From Bdellovibrionales bacterium (lineage in GTDB: Bacteria > Bdellovibrionota > Bdellovibrionia > Bdellovibrionales > JAMPXM01), in NCBI GenBank assembly GCA_005793615.1, contig SXRI01000334.1:1-5602 (forward strand): a stretch of 5,602 nt of DNA, written 5' to 3'. Below are positions 1 to 4,938 of the stretch, one piece after another (the stretch's first letter is position 1; each line of letters begins with the position of its first letter). A program made the translations under genes and the position numbers. Under the pieces are notes generated by a model, which was not told where the DNA came from, did not search any database, and saw nothing but the letters and a program-made list of their open reading frames with translations.

Positions 1-537
1 CGAGTGAATCGTCGTCATCAAGCCGCGCTCGATACCAAAGGAGTCGTTAAGGACCTTTGCAACCGGCGCCAAACAATTGGTGGTACAAGAAGCGTTAGAA
101 ATCACATGGTGTTGCGCGGGATCATATTTACTGTGGTTAATACCGTAAACGATCGTCATGTCGACGCCATTTGCCGGAGCGGAAACCAAAACTCGCTTCG
201 CGCCGCCTTTGACGTGTTTCATGAAATCATCTTTGGATTTGAAAGCGCCGGTGCATTCCAGAACGATATCTGCGCCCCACTCTTTCCACGGAATCTTGGT
301 CGGATCTTTTTCCACAGCCAGTGGAATGTCTTTGCCGTTCACGCGGATGTGATTTTCACCGTGGCTGACTTCAGCGTTGTAAATGCCATGGGTTGAATCG
401 TACTTGAGAAGATGCGCGCTGGTCTCAGCGTCACCAAGATTGTTGATGCCGACGAATTCGACCTTATCGAAACCGGCGCGAAAGAGGATGCGACCAATAC
501 GACCAAAACCGTTGATACCAACTTTAATCTTTGCCAC
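1..537 (-). CDS. gap: Glyceraldehyde-3-phosphate dehydrogenase, N-terminal 179 residues (runs off left edge)
   Basis: This cytoplasmic glycolytic enzyme oxidises glyceraldehyde-3-phosphate to 1,3-bisphosphoglycerate using NAD(P) and phosphate. I translated the minus strand from 537 and found an open frame to the window edge. The Rossmann nucleotide-binding motif GINGFGRIGR lies at residues 7-16. The catalytic signature SNASCTTNC is present, with the active-site Cys at residue 151. The characteristic LKYDSTHG and LMTTIH stretches are also present, so the family call is secure. The start is GTG at 535-537, because it has a strong Shine-Dalgarno AAGGAG eight bases upstream and gives the usual N-terminus MAKIKVGING. 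About half of the roughly 335-residue protein lies outside the window. Residue 33 is Asn, whereas NAD-dependent relatives such as E. coli GapA have Asp there (the residue that binds the adenosine ribose). The gene has its own promoter after the repeat-bearing spacer, so it is probably transcribed separately from the hydrolase gene behind it. Confidence 0.97.
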   Translation of the reverse strand, partial: MAKIKVGINGFGRIGRILFRAGFDKVEFVGINNLGDAETSAHLLKYDSTHGIYNAEVSHGENHIRVNGKDIPLAVEKDPTKIPWKEWGADIVLECTGAFKSKDDFMKHVKGGAKRVLVSAPANGVDMTIVYGINHSKYDPAQHHVISNASCTTNCLAPVAKVLNDSFGIERGLMTTIHS

Positions 538-545
538 GGGTGGCT

Positions 546-551
546 CTCCTT
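546..551 (-). promoter_or_regulatory. Shine-Dalgarno site of gap
   Basis: On the minus strand the bases read AAGGAG, eight bases before the GTG at 537. This near-perfect ribosome binding site decides the unusual GTG start of gap. No in-frame ATG that would give a full-length N-terminus is available. Confidence 0.85.
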
Positions 552-573
552 AAGGATTAAGAATTTTGACCGT

Positions 574-603
574 AATATAAGGACTTAAAGAGAACTTTGC
601 CAA
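574..603 (-). promoter_or_regulatory. Predicted sigma-70-type promoter of gap
   Basis: On the minus strand TTGGCA (598-603) matches the -35 consensus at five of six bases. After an 18-bp spacer, TATATT (574-579) matches the -10 consensus at five of six. Transcription would start near 566-568, giving a leader of about 30 bases that contains the Shine-Dalgarno site. The position between the repeat array and the gap start fits a housekeeping promoter. The assignment rests on consensus matching only. Confidence 0.6.
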
Positions 604-616
604 GCCGTTTGTTTAT

Positions 617-733
617 GTTCGCAATGCCTCCGGCATTGCTGTCGCTCGCGCCAAGCGCTCGCTCATTCCACGTTCGCAAGGCCGCGCAATTGCTGTCGCA
701 AGCGCCAAGCGCTCGCTCATTCCACGTTCGCAA
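617..733. repeat. Tandem 54-55 bp repeat, two copies plus an 8-bp third start
   Basis: Copy 1 is 617-671 and copy 2 is 672-725. The motif GTTCGCAA that opens both appears again at 726-733, just after the hydrolase gene ends. The last 37 bases of each copy (635-671 and 689-725) agree at 35 positions and end in GCTCGCTCATTCCAC. The first 17-18 bases differ between copies apart from the opening motif. Both copies lie in the spacer between the hydrolase stop (745) and the gap promoter. The short inverted repeat GCGC-CAA-GCGC occurs in each copy. This looks like an intergenic palindromic repeat of the REP/BIME kind, but membership of a genome-wide family cannot be tested here. Confidence 0.85.
621..639. 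repeat. Perfect 8-bp hairpin within repeat copy 1
   Basis: GCAATGCC (621-628) and GGCATTGC (632-639) are exact inverted complements around a 3-base loop. The stem would form in RNA from either strand. No run of T follows on either side, so it is not a standard intrinsic terminator. At the 3' end of the hydrolase operon it could instead protect the mRNA from exonucleases, as REP hairpins do. The equivalent part of copy 2 has lost most of the pairing. Confidence 0.75.
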
Positions 734-744
734 CGCCGGCGAGA

Positions 745-1524
745 CTATGCTGGCGCAATGAGCTTTGGGAATGTGCGGCGGGCATTGGCGCTCAAAGCCT
801 CGCACAAAACCTCAGGCGAAACCCCCTTAAGCTCAGCCACGAAGCGCGCCGTATGAATGACATAAGCCGGCACATTCGACTTTCCCCGCATAGGAATCGG
901 CGCCAAAAACGGCGCGTCTGTCTCAACGTGAAGTCGCTCAAGCGGTACAAACCGAGCAACGGCACGTAGATCGTCGGCGTTCTTGAAGGTCACCACCCCA
1001 CTAAAAGAAATATCCAATCCCAAATCAAGTGCCGTGCGAGCCAAATCCAAAGTTCCAGTAAAACAATGCAAGATTCCGCTCACTTGGCCACGAAAATCGC
1101 CTAGGATCGACGCCGTATCGGCTTCAGCGTCACGCGTGTGAACTTCCACCGGTAGCCGGTACTTGGCGGCGAGTGCGAGCTGTCGGCGAAAGGCCTCCCG
1201 CTGAATCTCACGGGGCGAAGTATCGTAATAGTAATCAAGGCCAATCTCACCAACAGCGACCACTTCGCGCTCACCAACATGACGATCAATGAAGCTCTCG
1301 ACTTCCTCGCTGTAAAGACGGGCTTCATGCGGATGCACACCCAAAGTGCAGCCAACCTCGGGAAAGTGCTTACGAGCAATATCAAGTACAACTTGATGGT
1401 CTTTAGGCTCAGTTCCTATGGTGATCATCTGAGTGACACCGGCAGCACGTGCCGCAGTCAAAGCCTCGTCGACCCCAACGCCCTTTAGAAAATTGAGATG
1501 CGTATGAACATCAATCCATCCCAT
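745..1524 (-). CDS. TatD-family metal-dependent hydrolase (YcfH-like)
   Basis: This 259-residue protein is a TIM-barrel metal-dependent hydrolase of the TatD family. Characterised members are divalent-metal-dependent deoxyribonucleases, but the physiological substrate of YcfH-type proteins is uncertain. All expected metal ligands are visible: the HxH pair H7 and H9 in DVHTH, E93 in GEIGLDYYYD, H129 in VEVHTRDA, H153 in LHCFTG, and D203 in ETDAPFLAP. The C-terminal RGKSNVPAYV segment is also typical, and the length matches the usual 255-265 residues. The ATG directly abuts the holB stop codon (TGA then ATG with no gap). The only upstream ribosome-site candidate is a weak GGCGGGCG inside holB, so translation is probably coupled to holB. 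The tmk-holB-tatD order is the same as the E. coli tmk-holB-ycfH cluster, which supports the YcfH-like assignment. The gene ends 19 bases from the repeat array. Confidence 0.93.
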   Translation of the reverse strand: MGWIDVHTHLNFLKGVGVDEALTAARAAGVTQMITIGTEPKDHQVVLDIARKHFPEVGCTLGVHPHEARLYSEEVESFIDRHVGEREVVAVGEIGLDYYYDTSPREIQREAFRRQLALAAKYRLPVEVHTRDAEADTASILGDFRGQVSGILHCFTGTLDLARTALDLGLDISFSGVVTFKNADDLRAVARFVPLERLHVETDAPFLAPIPMRGKSNVPAYVIHTARFVAELKGVSPEVLCEALSANARRTFPKLIAPA

Positions 1525-2556
1525 TCAATCGCCCGCCAAAAGTGCACTTTGATGGGTATTCGCAGTAGTTGCTGCGTGACCTAGATCAATCGCAAGATTC
1601 TCAAGGAGCAAGCTACGATCAATGTTACGAGCCATCTCGTGCGGTAATGCCAAAACCGTGTCTGCCAATTGACCAAGAATCTGCGGCGAAAGACCCGCCG
1701 TCGCGTGCGCAAAATCGATCCAACCCTGTTGCGCCGTTCGTGGCTTCAGGCCCGCCTGCATGCGAAGCCCATTTCGCAGGCCCGCCAGGATCAACCCGGC
1801 AACAAAGCCCTGAGCCGACTTTTCCTTCAAGAGATCCTTCAGCCGTGCCACCTCGGCAAGAGGAAACCGCGTAAGTGCTGCCGACGCATAGGCCAAGGCC
1901 GCCTCGTCAAGCTCCCGGAACTCCTCTACACTTTCGCTCAAGCGCAGAGCGTTTTCTACCGAGCCTTGCGCCGCCTCAACGATCCATGGGTCAGTTTTTT
2001 CGCCGAGAATCTCGGCGATCTCATCATCCGTGAGCGCGCGAAATCGCACTGTTTGCGTACGCGAACGAATGGTCGCCAAAACCGAAGGCGCAAGCGCAGT
2101 GACCAGAATAAAATAGGTCCCGGCAGGCGGCTCCTCGAGTGATTTCAGCAGAGCATTCGCCGCCTGGTTGTTGAGCAAATGTGCCTGATCAATAATGATA
2201 ATTCGCGCCCGACCAAGTTTCTGGAGCGAAATGAATTGAAGAATATCACGAGCCTGTTCAATTTTGATTTGAGCGCCATCGGGCTCCACAACGAGCAAAC
2301 TCTCGCTTTGTCCTTTTTCGATCCGCTGACAGGCCCCGCATTCACCACAGGCCCGCGGCCCAAGATTCGTCAGCTCAGACGAGCGCAAATTCTCACACAC
2401 AAGATTTTGCGCAAGAGCCAGGGCAAACAACCGCTTGCCGACACCCGAAGGCCCAGAGAATAGCAGCGTTGGTGCCAAGCGTCCGCGTATCTCTGCATCA
2501 AGCAGTGTTGCATGAACACTTGAATTACCGCGAATCTTTTCTAGGAGGCCAGCCAT
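1525..2556 (-). CDS. holB: DNA polymerase III delta prime subunit (clamp loader)
   Basis: The 343-residue protein is the delta-prime subunit of the clamp-loader complex, which opens the beta clamp and places it on primed DNA. It is an AAA+ protein. A P-loop-like GPSGVGKR sits at residues 35-42, with Arg where ATP-binding relatives have Thr or Ser. A zinc-binding cysteine set follows (C54, C70, C73, C76). The Walker B-like IIIIDQAH has D123 but Q124 instead of Glu. NALLKSLEEPP spans residues 134-144, and the sensor-region SRT is at 165-167, where clamp-loader subunits often have SRC. These changes suggest a structural subunit with weak or no ATPase activity, as known for E. coli delta prime. 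The C-terminal half is diverged helical sequence of the expected length. The ATG at 2556 lies inside the end of tmk (16-bp overlap) and has a strong GGAGG seven bases upstream, which indicates coupled expression. Confidence 0.94.
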   Translation of the reverse strand: MAGLLEKIRGNSSVHATLLDAEIRGRLAPTLLFSGPSGVGKRLFALALAQNLVCENLRSSELTNLGPRACGECGACQRIEKGQSESLLVVEPDGAQIKIEQARDILQFISLQKLGRARIIIIDQAHLLNNQAANALLKSLEEPPAGTYFILVTALAPSVLATIRSRTQTVRFRALTDDEIAEILGEKTDPWIVEAAQGSVENALRLSESVEEFRELDEAALAYASAALTRFPLAEVARLKDLLKEKSAQGFVAGLILAGLRNGLRMQAGLKPRTAQQGWIDFAHATAGLSPQILGQLADTVLALPHEMARNIDRSLLLENLAIDLGHAATTANTHQSALLAGD

Positions 2557-3191
2557 CCGCTCGCCTCCAATCTTTCCAGCACCAACGTTTTGATCCGCTC
2601 AGGGGCGAGCGCGGCATCGACCACGAACCATTCTGTCGGCCGTTCACGGGCTTGCTCTAAATACCCACGACGCACAGCTTCGTGAAATTCTTGTGATTCG
2701 CGCTCCATCCGATCACGTTCCTGACCCGGGCGGCCACCTTGACGACGATGACTTTCAACCACATCGAGATCGAGCAAGACATTGAGGGCCGGGCGCACTC
2801 CACGAGTAGCAAAACTATTCAGCCAATCCACATTAGTGCGCGACAGTCCGCGGGCAAAACACTGAAACGCCACTGAACTCGCCGTAAAGCGATCACACAA
2901 TACCCATTCTCCTCGAGCCAATGCCGGCTGAATCACATGGGCAACATGTTGCGCGCGGCTCGCGGCATAGAGAAGGAGTTCGGTCTCAGCGACCGGCACT
3001 TCATGGTCTGTCCGCAAAATCAGTCGCCGAATATCTTCAGCGAGCGGCGTACCGCCTGGCTCCCGCGTCAAAACAAAGGTTTTCCTGCGGCGCTCGAGCT
3101 CCGCCGAAACAGCCTGAATCAGGGTGCTTTTACCCGATCCATCTAGGCCTTCAAAAGCGATAAATTGCGGTGAGGGTGAATTTTTTGCCAT
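2541..3191 (-). CDS. tmk: Thymidylate kinase
   Basis: This enzyme phosphorylates dTMP to dTDP with ATP, a step in dTTP supply for DNA synthesis in the cytoplasm. The P-loop EGLDGSGKST is at residues 14-23. TREPGGTPLAEDIR, typical of the family, is at 42-55, and the DRF motif at 100-102 binds dTMP (DRY or DRH in relatives). Q110 and R114 fit the substrate-binding stretch. The arginine-rich lid runs from about 149 to 164 and includes ERDRMER. An Arg-free P-loop with an Arg-rich lid is the bacterial (E. coli-like) type. I chose the ATG at 3191, giving 216 residues, because it puts the P-loop at the usual distance from the N-terminus. A GTG at 3245 would add 18 residues with no family counterpart. 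No good Shine-Dalgarno precedes either start, so the start is less certain than the function. The stop overlaps the start of holB. Confidence 0.95.
   Translation of the reverse strand: MAKNSPSPQFIAFEGLDGSGKSTLIQAVSAELERRRKTFVLTREPGGTPLAEDIRRLILRTDHEVPVAETELLLYAASRAQHVAHVIQPALARGEWVLCDRFTASSVAFQCFARGLSRTNVDWLNSFATRGVRPALNVLLDLDVVESHRRQGGRPGQERDRMERESQEFHEAVRRGYLEQARERPTEWFVVDAALAPERIKTLVLERLEASGWLAS
2564..2568 (-). promoter_or_regulatory. Shine-Dalgarno site of holB inside tmk
   Basis: The minus strand reads GGAGG seven bases before the holB ATG at 2556, within the last codons of tmk. It fixes the holB start and shows that ribosomes can initiate holB while finishing tmk. Confidence 0.8.
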
Positions 3192-3305
3192 TTTCAATGT
3201 TTTTGCTCTACTTGTTTGTTTGCTTGCAGCCAGCCGGAAAGTCACGTGCTTTGATCGGCGCGTTCACCCTCAGCCAAGGTGCATAAGTTATTGGAAAATT
3301 GGGGC

Positions 3306-3335
3306 TAGACGCAGGCCGTTTTCCTAATCTATAGT
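3306..3335 (+). promoter_or_regulatory. Possible promoter for secG
   Basis: TAGACG (3306-3311) and TATAGT (3330-3335) are separated by 18 bp. The -10 element matches the consensus at five of six bases and the -35 at four of six. The pair lies in the divergent region between tmk and secG, about 70 bases before the secG start, where a promoter is needed. The weak -35 keeps confidence low. No comparably good promoter was found for tmk on the opposite strand. Confidence 0.3.
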
Positions 3336-3364
3336 GGGCCTTCTTTTTTTCATTTTCTAAGACC

Positions 3365-3390
3365 TGTTTGGAATACTTGTTTAGAACACT
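3365..3390 (+). repeat. Two tandem 13-bp repeats in the secG leader
   Basis: TGTTTGGAATACT (3365-3377) is followed directly by TGTTTAGAACACT (3378-3390), with 11 of 13 bases identical. The pair ends just before the secG ribosome binding site. It could be a regulator site with two half-sites in direct orientation, or simply a small local duplication. A degenerate third copy may overlap the ribosome binding site. Confidence 0.5.
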
Positions 3391-3393
3391 TTT

Positions 3394-3397
3394 GGAG
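3394..3397 (+). promoter_or_regulatory. Shine-Dalgarno site of secG
   Basis: GGAG lies eight bases before the ATG at 3406, which supports that start. The start also places the first membrane segment at the very N-terminus, as expected for SecG. Confidence 0.75.
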
Positions 3398-3405
3398 AAG
3401 TCTGA

Positions 3406-3795
3406 ATGATCACCGTCGTTGCCGTTGTCCATCTTATTGTGTGCGTACTTCTGATTGCCTTGGTTCTCTTACAGGATCCGAAAAGCAGCGGCGGCGGGAT
3501 TTTTGGCGGTGGTGGTGCAAGCTCCCTTCTTGGCGCAACAGGTGCTGTGACTTTCCTAACTCGTCTGACACGTTATTCGGCGGTGATCTTTGGCGTGACT
3601 TGCTTGGTCTTGACCCTGCTTTCTCGCAGCGAAACAGGCTCGGTCATCGATAGCGGAGTGCCCGTCACAGCGCCAACAGCTGGCGCTCAGGCGCCGGCAA
3701 CAGCTCCGACTGACGCAACAGCACCACAGGCGGCACCCGCAACTCAAGAACCGGCGCCCGCAGGCAAGGCTCCCACAGAGCCGAAAACCAAGTAA
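3406..3795 (+). CDS. secG: Preprotein translocase subunit SecG
   Basis: SecG is the small, non-essential subunit of the SecYEG channel in the inner membrane and assists SecA-driven export. The 129-residue product has two predicted membrane helices, at residues 3-22 and about 57-72. Between them are the family-typical LVLLQ, a glycine-rich loop (GGGIFGGGGASSLLG) and FLTRLTRYSA. Relatives often have GKG after the LLQ; here the sequence is DPKSSGGG. Residues 77-129 form a low-complexity tail rich in Ala, Pro and Thr. Since E. coli SecG has both ends in the periplasm, this tail is probably periplasmic. Ala/Pro-rich tails are common in this family, so it is not anomalous in kind. The next gene starts 45 bp downstream on the same strand and is probably co-transcribed. 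secG often sits near gap-pgk-tpiA; here gap is about 2.9 kb away on the opposite strand. Confidence 0.93.
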   Translation: MITVVAVVHLIVCVLLIALVLLQDPKSSGGGIFGGGGASSLLGATGAVTFLTRLTRYSAVIFGVTCLVLTLLSRSETGSVIDSGVPVTAPTAGAQAPATAPTDATAPQAAPATQEPAPAGKAPTEPKTK

Positions 3796-3840
3796 ACAAC
3801 TTCTAGCAACGTCTATAGTCGTAGGCCGAAAGCGGAGTTT

Positions 3841-4791
3841 ATGAAGCGGCCCTCAATTCAAGTCATCGCCGCCGTTATCGGCTTCCTCACAGCCCTTGCT
3901 GCCTTTAATTTTTTAAAGAAATGGGAGTGGGGATCGCCACACGATCTCAAACAGATTGGCCAGATCTTGGCAGTCGAAGGCCAAGTTGAGCGGCGTTTGC
4001 CTGGATCGGTACATATGGAGTCCGTTCCCGGCCCCCGCCCCCTTTATCATCAGGATTTACTGGTCACTCAACATCGCTCATCCGTGACGATCGCCCTCGA
4101 GCCCAATGGCCCCACGATTCACCTTAATGAGAACTCTCGGTTTGTTGCGGAGGTTGATGCAAGTAAACCGGGAGCATTTATTGGCACCCTGCTTGACGGC
4201 ACAGCTTCTGTTGTCAATCCCGGACGAAAGGATATGTTCCGTCTGTTTCGCGATGGCCAACAGGTGGCTCTGGAGAATGCCGATAAAACCCTCGTTCCAG
4301 TCATTCCTGAAGAAGCCGGTACTGTGACCGGCACTGTAGCCAACACAACACCGTCACCGGCGGCCGCGACCACAACCGGTATCGTCATCGTCGCCACCCA
4401 GGCGGACGAAACGCATTCACCTAAGCCTGACGCCACGCCCGCTGCCGCATCAGCCAAAAACGAAAAGCCAAATCCCCGTCCTGAAGCAGAAGCCGGAATT
4501 CTCACCAATGATGACATCATTAAGTCATTGCGAAATCAGACCGGATTGTATCAACGCTGCTATTTGAGTTACATCCACCGCACCAATAGCCAAACAGGAA
4601 GCGGCGGGCGCGTGACCTTGAGCTTTACGGTTCAAAACACCGGCCGAGTAAATGACGCACAGGTCGTACGTTCGGATTTTAAAGACGCCACACTTCATAA
4701 CTGCGTGAAGGAAGTGACCGAGCGGGTGCGCTTTAAGAGCTTCCGCGGAAATGCCGTGCCAGTGCAAGAGTTCCCGATCACTTTGCAGTAG
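3841..4791 (+). CDS. Membrane-anchored FecR-like protein with C-terminal AgmX/PglI-type (TonB-like) domain
   Basis: I cannot assign a specific function. The 316-residue product has a short basic N-terminus and one hydrophobic segment (about residues 7-25). This predicts an uncleaved inner-membrane anchor with the rest in the periplasm. Residues 38-125 resemble a FecR-like domain: ILAVEGQVERR, a DLLVTQHRSSVTIAL stretch and an LNENSRF motif. A linker rich in Ala, Pro and Thr runs from about 157 to 218. Residues 224-316 resemble the TonB-like C-terminal domain of AgmX/PglI proteins: YQRCY, GGRVTLSFTVQNTGRV, then a second Cys in HNCVKEV. C240 and C288 could form a disulfide. The roughly five-residue cytoplasmic end is too short to bind a sigma factor as true FecR does. 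The ATG is chosen because the next Met (59) lies beyond the anchor, although its ribosome site (GGAG at 3834-3837) is only three bases away. It lies between secG and fabH. Confidence 0.72.
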   Translation: MKRPSIQVIAAVIGFLTALAAFNFLKKWEWGSPHDLKQIGQILAVEGQVERRLPGSVHMESVPGPRPLYHQDLLVTQHRSSVTIALEPNGPTIHLNENSRFVAEVDASKPGAFIGTLLDGTASVVNPGRKDMFRLFRDGQQVALENADKTLVPVIPEEAGTVTGTVANTTPSPAAATTTGIVIVATQADETHSPKPDATPAAASAKNEKPNPRPEAEAGILTNDDIIKSLRNQTGLYQRCYLSYIHRTNSQTGSGGRVTLSFTVQNTGRVNDAQVVRSDFKDATLHNCVKEVTERVRFKSFRGNAVPVQEFPITLQ

Positions 4792-4848
4792 CGGCAATAG
4801 TGGCTTTATCAGACTAGCCGTGAGCCGCCGCGCAGTACTGAAGAGGGG

Positions 4849-4878
4849 TGGACAGCTCTACTCATCTAGGGCTAACCT
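4849..4878 (+). promoter_or_regulatory. Possible weak promoter for fabH
   Basis: TGGACA (4849-4854) matches the -35 consensus at five of six bases. After 18 bp, TAACCT (4873-4878) matches the -10 at only three of six. The 147-bp spacer before fabH is longer than the other same-strand spacer, which leaves room for a promoter. Read-through from the upstream gene is equally possible. Confidence 0.2.
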
Positions 4879-4922
4879 CCAGTGGCTCAATCGAGACCTT
4901 TCATGTGAGCGAGTTTTTTAAC

Positions 4923-4927
4923 GGAGG
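4923..4927 (+). promoter_or_regulatory. Shine-Dalgarno site of fabH
   Basis: GGAGG lies 11 bases before the ATG at 4939, a strong match with a slightly long spacer. It supports that start, which also gives the usual FabH N-terminus. Confidence 0.75.
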
Positions 4928-4938
4928 AAAAAGAACGA

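Noticed and set aside
4..396. 130-codon plus-strand open frame
   Set aside because: It is antisense to gap, which is unambiguous in the opposite strand.
617..733. CRISPR array
   Set aside because: The copies are directly adjacent, with no unique spacers of regular length and no cas genes nearby. The variable part belongs to a hairpin arm.
557..805. 82-codon open frame on the minus strand spanning the repeats, with a duplicated RTWNERALGA segment
   Set aside because: It overlaps the end of the hydrolase gene in another frame and the whole gap promoter. Its internal repetition only mirrors the DNA repeat, and no good ribosome site was seen.
1669..2142. 157-codon plus-strand open frame
   Set aside because: It lies wholly antisense to holB, whose motifs are clear. 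The composition is Arg-rich and typical of a shadow frame.
2434..2454. Degenerate P-loop in holB (Arg after the Lys) as sign of a broken gene
   Set aside because: Delta-prime subunits commonly have degenerate ATP sites, and the frame, zinc cysteines and length are intact.
3189..3245. N-terminal extension of tmk from a GTG at 3245
   Set aside because: It would add 18 basic residues absent from typical thymidylate kinases and has no ribosome site. The ATG at 3191 gives normal family length.
4119..4520. 133-codon minus-strand open frame
   Set aside because: It is antisense to the anchored FecR-like protein. The Ala/Val-rich translation is explained by the opposite strand's linker codons.
4885..4919. 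Intrinsic terminator: inverted pair GCTCA/TGAGC followed by GAG and six T
   Set aside because: The stem is only 5 bp with a 16-base loop and is separated from the T-run. It also sits about 20 bases before the fabH start, where a terminator would block fabH.
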